Assembly (NCBI GenBank): GCA_903772945.1
Contig: CAICTM010000235.1
Location: 1 to 64,000, forward strand
DNA from: Seminavis robusta
Lineage: Eukaryota; Bacillariophyta; Bacillariophyceae; Naviculales; Naviculaceae
Direction of reading: 5' to 3'
Length of the DNA stretch: 64,000 nucleotides
Each line of letters opens with the position of its first letter. Positions within the stretch are counted from its first letter, which is position 1. The position numbers and the translations under genes were made by a program. Of the stretch, positions 31,492 through 43,303 are shown one piece after another. The notes beneath the pieces are model-generated. The model made no database searches. It saw only the letters and a list, made by a program, of their open reading frames with translations, and was not told where the DNA came from.

Positions 31492-34137
31492 CTAGGCGAC
31501 CATCTCGTCATCGTCGTCCTCCACAGACACACAGGAGGTTCCATCCACGTCCCCCGCATCCACGCCGTCTTTTGTGATTTCTTCAAACCTGTCCACCGTC
31601 ATGTCAGGGTGTTTGAGGAGCACAGGGTTTCTTTCGCCTCGGACAGCCTCTGCATCCACGTAAACAGTGTGGACATCCGGCAGCGAGGGTACCACAAACT
31701 GAGTCTCCATGAGAACATTGTCGGTGATGGAGCGCAAACCACGAGCTCCAGTACCCCTTGAAAAGGCCGTCTTGGCAATTTCTTCCAAGCCATCTTTCGT
31801 GACATGGAAGTTGACATCGTCCATAGCAAAGAGCCGTCTGTACTGTTTCATAATGGAATTTTTGGGAACCGTCAAAATATCGACCAGATCCTCAATATCC
31901 AGCCCTTTCGTAGAGACAATCACTGGGAAACGTCCCACGAATTCAGGGATCATTCCATATTCCACGAGATCCTTTGGAATGGCATTGTCGAAGTATCTCC
32001 CTTGCACCTTGGGATCATCGACGCGTTTCTTCATCTGGGCGCCGAAACCAATTGATGCTGCATCCATGCGACGGTTGATGATACGTTCCAGCCCGGAGAA
32101 AGCTCCCCCGCAGATAAAGAGAATGTTGCTCGTGTCGATTTGCAAAAATTCACCGCGGGGATTCTTACGGCCTGGTTCCTGTGTGACAACATCAAGTGTT
32201 TAGCATATTTCCGAAAGAACGTAAAGAAGAGTCATTTTTTTTTGGTTCGTACCTTTGGCACGTTGATGACATTTCCTTCCACAATCTTCAAGAGAGCATG
32301 CTGGACACCCTCACCCGAAACGTCTCGGCTGATGCTCACGTTCTCTCCAGATTTGCTGATTTTGTCAGCTTCGTCAATGTAGACGATTCCCCGCTGGCAA
32401 CGTTCGATATCTTGGCCACTTTCCATGTATAGCTGTAAATTTGTACCCAAGAATGCAGTTGTCAGAAGAGATTAAAAAATCAAGCTGATCCGACGTTTCA
32501 AAGCAGTGCGTGATGCGATATACGTACCGATAGCAAAACTGATTCGACATCTTCCCCCACATATCCTGCTTGAGTCAAACAGGTAGCATCTGCAATCACG
32601 AGAGGCACATCAATTAATCGAGCAAGCGTCTTGACTAGAAGAGTCTTGCCTGGAAGCAGGAAACGAGCAAGGTGGTGCAGTGTCAGAGCATGTAATTATA
32701 CAAATCGCTACAATACTCGTAGAACAGAAACCAGACGCACCAGACCCAGTCGGCCCCAGCAAAAGAATATTGCTCTTTTCAATTTCACAATCTTCGACCT
32801 CTCTTCCAAAGTCTTCACTCGATATGCTATTGTTGTCGCGTTCTTCGTTGCTGCCGTTGATATCGGGTGTCTCGCAGTATCCTGAGTCCTCCTCGGTGGT
32901 ATTGTTCCTACCGTCCTTGACGGGGGCCGAGCCGTACTGTCCAAGATTGAGGTCCTGCAAACTGGATCCATCACCTCCCAAGGGAAGAAAGGACGTGTCG
33001 GCTCCCTCTTGGGTGGCCATTCGACGCGACTCTGCGGCAGCATTTGCTTCAGCAACAAAGATTCTCTACAATCCGAATAATCAGAACAGCCGTAGGTGCA
33101 ACATACATGCACAAGAGGCATTTTAGAGATGATAGCAGCAAACGACGAAAGCAGTCGCCCCATTGAAAATGGACTCACCTTGTAATGGTTGTAGACTCCC
33201 ACACTGAGAGCAATTTTAACCTTTTTCTGTCCAATCACAAATTCATTGAGACCCTTCATAACTTCTTTTGGTGTGGGCATTCGTTTGACTTGTTGATTGA
33301 GACTTTCGCCGCCTCCAGCAGCCGCAGCCACGGCTTCGTCATCGTGATCGGCATCACCAGGAACTCCCACATTTGGAGGCATTTGACGTTGGCGGCCGAC
33401 ATAAGTTCGAGGATTATCAGGAGACTGAAGTTGGGTAATATTCCACAAAAAGATGACAGAATTAGAGAAAAGGAACATCACCCCAAGATCGATCTTTGAA
33501 AGCGCCGAGAGCCTACCTTTATCATTCCATCGTCTCCTTCTAGTGTTTCCGCAGCCGTGAACCACCCCGAACAAGTGGCACAGTAGAAGGAATTTCCAAA
33601 TTCATTGTGAGAAAAGATGGTATACGTGCCACATTTTGGGCAGCGATGTCTTCCGCCTCCACCTCCCCCAGACTTTCGCGTCGATGTTATCGGCTTGCCA
33701 TTCCTATCCACGGAAGATGGCGGCGGATAGGGTTTGTTGTTGGTCCCTGAAGGAGGGTTTCGTCCAGCAACTCCAAAGACATCATGACTGACGTCACCTG
33801 CAGCTGCATTGCCAGGATAATGACTCGAAGTTGTTGACATCGAATCGTTGCTGTTCTCATCGCTTTCTCCTCCCCAATGATCACCGTTATCATCTTCGTC
33901 GTCGTAGGAGTAGTCATAAGCAACTGCTGGTAAGGGAATGGCTTGACGCCGCAAATCGTGCCGCAGTCCAGCCGTTCCCGAACCATCGCTATCCGTGTTG
34001 ACAAAACGAATTTGACTCGCACTCTGAGAAGACTTGCCAAAGTGGTGGCGTCGTGCTGCTCTTCCACCCAACTTCCTGGCACCACTCTCCACAAAGGTCT
34101 TTGCCTTTAGCGACGCACTACGAAGCATCGAGCTCAT
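31492..34137 (-). CDS. CLPX: ATP-dependent Clp protease ATP-binding subunit ClpX
   Basis: Six exons: 33517-34137, 33179-33424, 32741-33065, 32528-32649, 32253-32432 and 31492-32178, giving 726 residues. It is the AAA+ unfoldase of ClpXP. An N-terminal zinc finger has Cys166, Cys169, Cys186 and Cys189 (CPKCG...CATC), spaced as in eukaryotic organellar ClpX rather than as in bacteria. Walker A GPTGSGKT (~391-398) is created only by splicing exon 3 to exon 4. Walker B is VYIDEADK in exon 5; the GFGAQ region and the sensor-2 helix ([11 protein letters not shown]) are in exon 6. The basic, Ser-rich N-terminus without ASAF suggests mitochondria. All five introns are short (86-113 nt approximately) and phase-consistent. 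Confidence 0.93.
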
Positions 34138-35770
34138 GGTTGCTTTGCCAATACGCTTGCAATGATGTACAACTTGTTCTTTGATAATGGAATTATTGTT
34201 GTAGCAGCTGTTGTGGCTTTGTTGTCAAGCGAAAAGACCACCTACTTGAGAGGATCAGGTGGATGCAAACAAAATTCTAACACGGCTCAAACCTTAATCT
34301 CTTTTGGCTGCTGCATCATGCGTCACACACCTGATGACATCAACCCCAAGAACCAATGAGCCGTTGGCTATCTAGCTAGTGATCAGGCACTGCGAGGAGT
34401 AGTTCTTTTATAAGGCATCTGGTATACTGTATCATCTTGTACTATGCCAATGAAAGACTGGCAAAAGCTGCTCTAAGGTTGCAGCAGTCATTTACGTTGC
34501 GTGTCCACTTGTGTTGGCTTCCTGGCTACGACGTACTGGCTGGTACTCCAGGGCTCAGCTTCCAGCTCTACCCCTCTGTAGCTGAGATGACACCTTTTCC
34601 TCTTGACCACAGACACCCTTTCCTGGAGCTTCCACAGTGAGCTGCATGATTTTACGAACAACTGGATAGATCCTCCACAACTTCGTCATTATCTGTACCG
34701 ATCGATCGTCGCACGGTACAAGCTGATGGGTAGACCACTCCATGAGCGCCAGGCAAAGGCAATTTTCGTCAACTGCCGCAACGAGCTACCGGTACCACCC
34801 CTCTTACCGGTGGCTACGGTAGCAAGCTATTGGAGGGGAACCTGTACCGGTACTAGTACGGGATGAGCAAACATGCATACATTAGTTAGGTCACTATCTG
34901 TCACTATCCGGTTAGCAAGTTTTACTCGATGTTGATTTTTGAACTCTGAACCGTCTATTCTGATTCGAAAGGACGCACAGCATCCTTCACTTCGAATCTC
35001 AATCCACAATTCTCCATCCTGTCACAATCGATAGCTAGTACTAGCTAGTAGCCTGGAGCTGGAAAGCTTGGCAAGTGTCTGTGCAACTAAAAACATGTGT
35101 TCAGCACTTGGCATGCCCCTTAGTAGGACTCTCGAGCCGAGAAAGTAAGGAGGGGTAAAGAAAGATTCAATCTGCATCGGTTTGCAGGAATTTTCTAGCG
35201 GAGCGTATGCGAGGCAAGGTCCTCATTTGGTCCCTTGACGAGGAAGCCTTGGGTTCAACACAAACCTTACTAGCTAGTACCGTAGAGTACATCCTATAGA
35301 AATGATTCTTTGCAGCAGTGAATCAGAAGAGAGTGTCCGTCAGCTCATTTTCACCGCCTTTCTTTAAAAAATCGCTCAAGAGACGGAGTTTTTGCACTTC
35401 TTGCTGATTACTGATGACCACTCCGCCTCAGTTTGACGATGCACGCTGAATTTTTCCTTTGAACGAGCTGAATCCTTGGATACAGCGTACCAATAGCTTC
35501 ATTGGTTGGATCTTCTCTCTCACTCAGAAAACATTGCAATACTAGAGTAGCTTCATTGGCGGCACTGTCTCTGCCTTGTCCTCGACCAAGGTTTTTCCCG
35601 GCACCCCCGAAGGTTGAGGTTTATCTAACGGTCATAAAAACGTTTCTCTTCACCAAGACTAGGGTTAAGCGTATCGTTCGTGGTTAGCAATACCAGGTCA
35701 CTCTTCTTGTCGTCGCTTTGATGGATCAACCGCATAAATCCGCTCTTCTGTGGTTTTCCAGGGCCTCACC
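34138..35770. other. Intergenic, no gene seen
   Basis: About 1.6 kb between divergent starts of clpX (-) and the Gln/Ser-rich gene (+). Several ACCGGTA palindromes lie at 34788-34856, and CTAGCTAG-like strings near 35034 and 35270. No frame over 90 codons resembles a protein family. Both promoters and 5' leaders should be at the two ends. Confidence 0.4.
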
Positions 35771-38435
35771 ATGCCTTTTGCTCGGGTGGGGGCGATGCCT
35801 CCGCCCTCTCGCTACGATGGGCAAGTCTCATCGGCTCCGCAACAGCAGCAGCAAGATGTTGGTGGAAGACCATCGCGTCGTCAAAAAGGAATCACCATGG
35901 AGGTAAGAAAATTAGTCGAGGTTTTTTTGGTCTCTGGACGGAAGGGCCCATCATACCGTGGATCTGGTGTTTACCGATCGTAATGGTTTAGGTCAACCGC
36001 GCTTCACGAGTTTCCCAGTGCGAGATAACGTTGATTCTGTTTTCGGTGGAAGAGAGATAACCAATTTGATCCGTCAATTCACCACCATGATGAGGTTGTT
36101 GGTTCTGGATAAATCTCTCTGGGCATCATGATCTCTGTAGCCGTATGTTGGGCCTTTGGGTTTCTCCATTCTGCTTGGCCATTGTGCGTTCCGAGTGCTT
36201 GCGTTGAATAGTTTTCTCACCTAGTTCGCACGATTTGTTGCTGGACTGCCGAAAACAGGACTTGAAAAAGCAAACCGCGATGCGCTTGGCTCAGGAGCAT
36301 CATCAGGTCCCCCCAGGTGTGCCGAAGACTGCTGCTGTATCGGGAGATCCCAGAACGAGGCATCCTGTAGTGACGCCTCAAACTCTAGCCGCGCGAAGAA
36401 TTGCGGCGGCTGCGGCTCATGCTCCCAGTACCAGCCGTGACGTGCCGGTTCCTCATTACCAGCGGCTTCACCACCAACAGCAGCATCACAGTAGTCCAAT
36501 GGTCCATCACATTCCAAATACTGTCGATCCTCCAGGAATGAGCTATGGCGCGTCTCCTCAATATGATCAGGGAGCAAACATCAATAAGAATCCCACTCGC
36601 CACAAAAATCCGAGACAGGCCAAATTCGCCGAGATGCAAATGGCTGAACAACATCAGGTAAATTTTCTCTTTCTGTATTTCACGGAGAATGGAACAAAAA
36701 CGAAGAACTAACGACCCCGTTCCTATCATTCCTCCAGCAATCGATCAATGTAACGAGCAACCGATTCCAACAAGAGCAACAGAGGTCACAATACTCGCGA
36801 CCTTCGTCAGCCCCTCTTTTGCCCGCCAATCCTCTCTCTTCAAACTCTTCAGCTTACAATTCAGCCGCCGGTAACTTGGGAAGCGGCAATGGCCAATCAA
36901 GCTCCACGAGCAAACTCCCTCATGGATTGACTGTTAACGAGCTAAAAGAAATGACGAAAGCCAGATTGCAGGCCGAAGCCGCCGATAAAATGTCCACTTC
37001 AACAGGAAGTGCTGTCGTGGAAATGGAGACTCGAGACCCCAGCAGTGCGGGCTTTGATGCAATGCAGTCAAATTATGGACAATCCATGCCAAGCTTAGAT
37101 AGAAGCGGGCATGTGGTGCCGTCCCAAGTGCACACGAATTCCATGGGTTTCGATCATGGGTCGAGCTTTCGCCAGCCTGCTCAGGTATCCCCCATACCGT
37201 CCTCCCTACATGGTTTTGGCCAAAGTACCTCGTCTTCCTCTTTCAACGATACCTTGGCTCAAGATCCGAGCAGAACAGTAGCAGGAAACCGAGGTCGGGT
37301 GGACTCTTACCCGGATTCCAACTGGGACAATGCTAGCGTGACATCCCACAATAGCACTGTTGCCTCTGAATATTTGGGCTCAGAATCAGCATTTTCCTCT
37401 GGTGTCAACGGATATGGCCAGTTAGATGATCCCTCGGCGATGTCTCTGGGAAGAACCCAATCTTATCCATTGGGAAGCAATGGTCGGTCCACGGCTGTGT
37501 CGTCCGAAATGGTCTCGAGAGAAAACACCCCGACGAACTCGATTCCATCTCCGATTGGAACTTCCTACTTTGAGCCCTCGGCTTCTGCGATGAATCAGAA
37601 CCGACAGCGAGCCATGACGCTGTCACCACGACCAGGCTTGTCTCTGTTGCACGAAGACCGTCCCGGGTTTTGCGAGGATGAGCTGGGAATTCCTTCCTTC
37701 TCTTCAGGATCTCGTCATGCACGTCAGCAATTGACTGCTCGATCCAGGAGGAGCTTCTCACCCATCTTGCAACCCCAAGCGTATGCCAGTGATAGCAGTC
37801 TCGGTGCTGGAGGGAATTATGGAAGCAACAACAACTTGCCCGGCGGGGTTCTTGGAGGCAACATCATGGAGAATCGTCCCAGGACATCCTCCACTGCTTC
37901 TCTGCCAGCGATTTCGCACACTGCAGAAGAGTTTGCGTTGGATGGCCATGGTACGTCTCGCAGGTCATCTGACAATGTCACTATGAGAGGACCAACCATC
38001 AGTGAGCATTCGGCTATTCATAGTGGCGGAGACGCGTTATTGGGATCATCCAGCATTTACGGTAGCGGTGTTGACGGACGATCACACCAGACGTCCTCTG
38101 TCTTCCGAAACGACTATGGTGGCATCCCTGCTCCTCCTGGACTTGGTCATGACAACATTGGCATGCCAGGATCCGGACACAACCCGCTAGTTCCAAGAGC
38201 AGGGAGCCTCGATGGCATGGGCAGCAATAGAGTACGCGCTTCTACGTGGGCCGCTGCTCCCGCTTCGGACATGTTTGGATCCAGCAGTGGATTGTACGAT
38301 TACAACGGCGACGACACTCTGGCTGGCGACTTGGCTTCCATCTTGAAGTTGTCCGGTGCCGAGGAGAAGCCGGATGCCGATCGCTCGGGCATGTTGTTCA
38401 GTGACATGCCTTCTTCATTTCTCGGGAGGTCGTGA
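35771..38435 (+). CDS. Gln/Ser/Asn-rich protein of unknown function
   Basis: Three exons, 35771-35902, 36259-36657 and 36738-38435, give 742 residues. The first intron (356 nt) is the least certain; its acceptor was chosen because it alone keeps the frame and yields MEDLKKQTAMRLAQE. I do not recognise a domain. The only segment that looks folded or conserved is GLTVNELKEMTKARLQAEAA in exon 3; the rest is low-complexity (PQQQQQ, SHNSTVASEYLG, many SS/SG runs) as in RNA-binding or transcription cofactors. A short C-terminal helix (TLAGDLASILKLSG) ends the protein. No membrane span or signal peptide. Confidence 0.7.
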
Positions 38436-39119
38436 GACTTTTCGATGGTAGTGATTCATGTTGTCGAGAAGATCAAGGCTCAGGGTCTTTTTCTTTGATA
38501 TGATAGATTATTTGCAGAACGCATGGCAGGTGGCCGCTGCGCAAGTGTTATTGGTGACGTTTCCATTTGATGGATGGATGTTGCTGCTTACCGGTACCTT
38601 GTCAATTTATATTCATGTTTCTTGGTGAGTTATACGTGTTTCTACGGGAAGTGTCGGGGGTCATGTGCTTGGTCTACAAATCATGATCAGTGAAACTCGT
38701 CCCACTGTGGGTTGAAAGTTTTTGTGGTGATAGTTCAGTGGTTGACCTTCGAACCATCTGGTGCTGTAATATGACCTTTTGCCCAGGTCTTGTCCCAATC
38801 TATGGAATAAACTTTATATTTTAAACTATTGCGTTGATTAGTATCGAGCTCGTTACTGGACCCTGGCTAGTGGTTTCGGTTGTCGAAATACGTACGGTAC
38901 GACTGTAGTCTCCGAGTCTGCTGAGCTTTACTGGCGCTCCAAGGAACTCAGGCGTCATCCAGTTCAATTATTTCCTTCTCTTAGCTCGCAAGAACTTAGT
39001 CTCCGAGGCTTTTAGTTCTGTGGGCTTTGCTGCTGGGGATCCCGAAGGTGGGCTCCAAAGCAACACCTCGTCATCATTTAAAGCCTTTCAATCAATGATT
39101 GCCTTCTCTAGCTAGCTAA
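38436..39119. other. Intergenic, no gene seen
   Basis: About 680 bp downstream of the Gln/Ser-rich gene. An ACCGGTACC palindrome lies near 38590 and CTAGCTAGCTAA near 39108. No coding frame is supported. Confidence 0.4.
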
Positions 39120-39533
39120 TGCGTGAATCGTTCTGAAGGATCACAGATAAGGGATCCAGTTGCTTCAAGGAGCTCACTGCTGACCTGTTTGCCCGTAGGC
39201 AAAGATGCAGACCGGAAACCCGTCAATGGCGCTTTGAATGAGAGGCGCAACTCCCTCCCAAACATCTTCTTGTGCACTAGAGGGCGAATAGACATTATCA
39301 AAAGGATAGCGCCACACTTTTCGGCGGTCACTGAGGCCACCCCTGCCTTTTGCTGGCTCTTTGATCTCAATGACACGTTTGGTGAGGTCTTCACTCTCCT
39401 GAGGAGAGTGGGCCTGGGACTCGACATTGCGCAACTGGTTTGACAAAATTTGATCAATTGCTTCGGCAGCGCTGACGAAGCTCGATGTCGCAAAACTTGT
39501 AACGGATGTTAATGTTAGATATGTAGCTACCAA
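39120..39533 (-). pseudogene. Kinesin motor domain fragment
   Basis: The minus strand encodes KVWRYPFDNVYSPSSAQEDV and then VWEGVAPLIQSAIDGFPVCIFAYGQTG, the start of a kinesin motor domain (kinesin-14-like by SAIDGFPVCIFAYGQTG). The frame then leaves the family just before the ATP loop SGKT and stops within a few dozen codons, and no motor sequence is seen further left. Upstream about 50 residues of uncertain affinity precede it. The piece has lost nearly the whole catalytic core, so it is a gene fragment, not a working motor. Alternatively the remaining exons lie outside reach, but the next gene begins 0.2 kb upstream and the left neighbour shows none. Confidence 0.6.
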
Positions 39534-39738
39534 TATTGATATAAACCACCCAAACCAAAAGCTGCTGCTGCATTGTGTGGGGCATTATTCCAAGTATGGT
39601 CGATGATGGCTCCAACACACCTGCCTTCAGGACAGTTTTGAAAAGGACCTGGTTCTATGGTACCGGTACGAGTTGCAGACGAACACGCATCTTTCCTATC
39701 CGTAAAGAGACTACAGTTTCTGCTGGAAGCACCACAGC

Positions 39739-42371
39739 CTAAGAGTCGAGCATGAATTGAACAGCTCGTTCTTGGGTTTCAATGGAGAACTTGTGGAGGT
39801 CACAGGAACGGATTGTAGCAACATCAACTTCATCCTTCTCTCCTGACCAGTCCGGCTTTCTCCGTGCATTTTCCTTCACGAAGGCCCTGGACAATGCCTT
39901 GGCCAGCGACAGGCGAATAGTGTGCAGTAGGTCTTCTGGAATGGGATGTAGCTTTTCCAACTCCAAACTCAACGGGATGACCGCAACCTGCTCCAATAGA
40001 GCCTGCACACCTTGCACATCAAAGGATGAGCAGTAGTCGTTCGGCTTGGCCAAAGGGATGCGTCTTTCGTCTTCTTCAATCACACGCTGTCCCAGCAAGA
40101 GCAAGCCGTAATGCAGACATCGAGGAGCTGTCGTAGTAACCGCACCAGAATCATACTCGTTGGGTTTTTCTTGCAAAAGCAGTTTGATATTGGTGGCCAC
40201 AGGAGTCCAATCAGGAGAGTCATTTGACAATCTTTCGTAGATACCCACCATGAGTTCCAATGTCTGCACCTCGAGCAGCTTGGCAACGTATCCCTCTAGA
40301 GGTCCCTCTTTGAGGGACTTTACCATTTCCTTGGCTGTGGCATTGACTCGACCCACTCCTTCCCTCTCCTCCAGAATTCCCAAGAGGAGCGCTCCGGCAA
40401 CACGAACGCACCATGAAATGATATAGCGATAGCATACACTCGTGGCTTCAATGCTTTGCCAATCATGGACTTCTCCGTCACTCTCACGACAAAGCATCGA
40501 TTCCAATTCCAGACCCACCAACAACCAGTGCATGGCCCCACCAGGGGTATCACTATTCAAATGGCTTCGATAGCGGAACAAGACCAAACCGACACACCCG
40601 TCCACAATCCGTTCGCTTTTCTTGTCCACCAGTTTTTGACATAGTGAGATGAGGTTACGTGCTTCTACATCATTCCCAGGAGTATGACGTTCCAGAATTG
40701 CAGCCATGGTCGCCACAATGCTGACATCACCCTTGGGTGTAGCAAAGGGAAGTAGCAGGCGCACAACCATGCGTGTGCCAATGTCCGCATTCGGCCCCGC
40801 CAGAGACGAAGTAATGGCAAATGCTGCCGTTTTCAAAAGGTCCATTTGCAATGGCTTTGGTAGCTGGAGCCCGGCGTCCAGGTACAAGTTGCAGAGCAGT
40901 GATGTCTGAAGAGAGGTAGAGGGGGGAAAATGAGGCTGCTTGTGTTGCGAGGAAATCACATTGACTAACATATCGAAAATCTTACCACAGTAGCCGGCAA
41001 TGCCGCTCCACTGGCGCCTCCAAAAGCAAATAGTGATTCCATGACCCGCCCCGAACTTCCCTGCATGATGCTCAAAAGGACATCATCCATCTGTTCGTGA
41101 ACAGGCGGATACTTTTGCATAAGTTTTTCCGCTCGCACTTGAATGTTGCCAGGAACAATGGTTGGATTGACGTAGATCAATTCCGCCAGGAGCGCCTCGG
41201 CCCAATTGTCGAATACAGCTTGCTTGATATTACCACTTAGAATTTTCAAAATTCCGTCCAATTGTGGAATTTTGCGTGCCAATCGATGGACCGATTCCAA
41301 ATCGAGGACGTACTGTTGCCATGCGTGTCGTTTGGTGGATGCGGCTCGTGGATTGTAGTGAACGGGAAAATCTGTTCCTTCCAAAGTTGTGTCGCTGGTT
41401 TCCCACAACTGATAATCGGTTGTGGAAATCCCCTCCAGCAGGGTTTCTTCGCGGGGTCTGTTGTTGTGTTTGGCATCCAAACCAGCATCGTTCGCATCAT
41501 CTCGACCTCCTGGCAAGGGAGCACTGAGCAACAGCCGTTCTAGATCCTGAAAGGCTTCTCGATCTTTTTCCAACAAGAGTGCTTCGTCGCCGTCGTCATC
41601 CATGTCGTCTCGGCTTCTCATGGCTCGTTGGCAGGCTGAATGACGGGAGAGCAAAGCCCATGCCTGTTCTAAATTTCCGTGTTTGACAAGAGTGTTCAAC
41701 AAGAGCCAGTAGGGTGCTCCGTCATCGACTTGATCTGGGTGGAGCGAATCCATCAATTCCTGCAGGACGTCCGGATCGACCATTTGCAAGGCTGGGGCGG
41801 TGTGATGATGTCGCAAATAGCGGACCGTATCGGCCGTCAAAGCTCCCGGAATGGAAAATGCGTCGGCGTAATAATCCAAACTACTGGTCATTTCGGGAGG
41901 TGGTGGAAGAATAAAGATTTCCGAGAGATGCGTAATCGCATAGACCAACTTGAGCATTTCCAAATTTTCCTTGTCCAAAGCGGGTTGTTGCATATTATTA
42001 TTGCCCTCCGTCATGGAGTTGTCATTGTTGTTCTCGTCCATTTCAATCCAATGATCTTCCCATTGCACCAAACATTCTCGCAGAGCGGCACGGTACGCCT
42101 TGGAGAGTGTTTTGAGAGTATTCCAGGATTTGCTGACCGATGGCGTGAGCTCCGAATGAGCCTGGTGGGCATCCAACAATTGCATCAAGGCCGAAACCTC
42201 ATGTTCGTTACAACCCACTCCAGAATGCGACAACATGGTGTTGATTTGCATGGCGACGACTCTTGCCTCATCTTGTTGCTGGCTTGGGACTTGAATGGCC
42301 CGAGGCAATACCAATGCCGACGGATTCTTGGGATCCCAGGCCATGCCAAAGGCTGATGGAGACGTGGACAT
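39739..42371 (-). CDS. NUP85: Nucleoporin Nup85
   Basis: Two exons, 40986-42371 and 39739-40905, with an 80-nt intron (GTAAGA...TTCAG), give 850 residues. It is an all-helical protein. The assignment rests on the central segment WAEALLAELIYVNPTIVP followed by QMDDVLLSIMQGSSGRVMES and LCNLYLDAG, which matches the Nup85 crown, and on LLSRHSACQ...FQDLERLLLSAPL. Nup85 is part of the Y-shaped Nup107 complex of the nuclear pore. The C-terminal half (RYRSHLNSDTPG onward) is less conserved, as in the family. Runs of Asn (ENNNDNSMTEGNNN) are an insertion in the N-terminal half. Confidence 0.7.
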
Positions 42372-43303
42372 GGCTCACTTCGTACTAGTTCGTATCTTGC
42401 AGTAAGCACTCAAAGGAAGAATAGCCAATGCTGTACTCTCCTCACATGCAGAGACTACCGGTACCGTACTGCACGATAGCTGTGGATATACGTATTGTAG
42501 CCAAGAGGAGACGCTTTGGCTTTTTGGCTGGCTGAATCGATCGAATCGAGGGTTGCCAACCAAAGTTTGTCGTTCGTCTGCTGTGTGCGATATTGGCGGA
42601 GGATCCAAATCGAACCGACGATCAATGCAATTCGAATGACATTCGGCTCGATTCGACTCGACTCGATTCGATTCATCGTCATCTTCTGAATTTACACCTG
42701 TGCCGTCGTCTCCAGGCCCCACTCCTGATCCAACAAAAGGATCAACACAAGGAAAACTTCAGGACCTTCACACAAGGAACAGCAGAACCCACTCCTGGAC
42801 TTTCTCTTGGTGGTCCATCCCCAGGCCTGAATCCTGTCTCCTGGTCCCACCCACTCTGGACATGCCCCACCCCTCCACCAACTCCAGGGGCCACACCCAG
42901 ACCCAGACTTACTTCAGGACTTAGCCCCCTTGAACCATCATCACGCCCACTCCTGGCTCTCACACGACGCCCCGACGATGTACCCTGGCCCCACTTGCAG
43001 ACCAACTCCAGGACCAAGACATGGACTAACTCTGGACAGGGCAGGGGCACATGATCAGATCAGACAAGGGAGGGGTCCAACAAAACCTAGCAACAAAACT
43101 CGAAATCAGCGAACTCGGTGGGACACACGTAGTTTCTGCTCTAGTAGACTAGTTTTAGGAATTGGTATCACAGAGGATCTAGCTGTTAATAGTTAGACCT
43201 ACAATACCGTGTACTAAGAGTTATCTTCCTGCATCTACCGTAGCTAGACTGTGCTGTTAAGCGTCACAACATGACTACTGTACCAAGCATGCAGTCAGAA
43301 AGT
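42372..43303. other. Intergenic with low-complexity tract
   Basis: About 930 bp. The left part has TCGAT-type simple sequence near 42655-42675 and an ACCGGTACCGTAC palindrome near 42459. The right part (42700-43060) is the C-rich degenerate repeat listed separately. No gene is supported; frames through the repeat have no stop simply because of composition. Confidence 0.5.
42700..43060. repeat. Degenerate C/A-rich minisatellite-like tract
   Basis: Strings close to ACTCCAGGAC recur at irregular 15-40 bp spacing (ACTTCAGGAC, ACTCCTGGAC, ACTCTGGACA, ACTCCAGGGG). The plus strand is rich in C and A, unlike its surroundings. It looks like an old minisatellite. Confidence 0.5.

Noticed and set aside
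42593-43054. Overlapping Pro/Gly-rich ORFs on both strands
   Set aside because: Open only because of the C/A-rich degenerate repeat.
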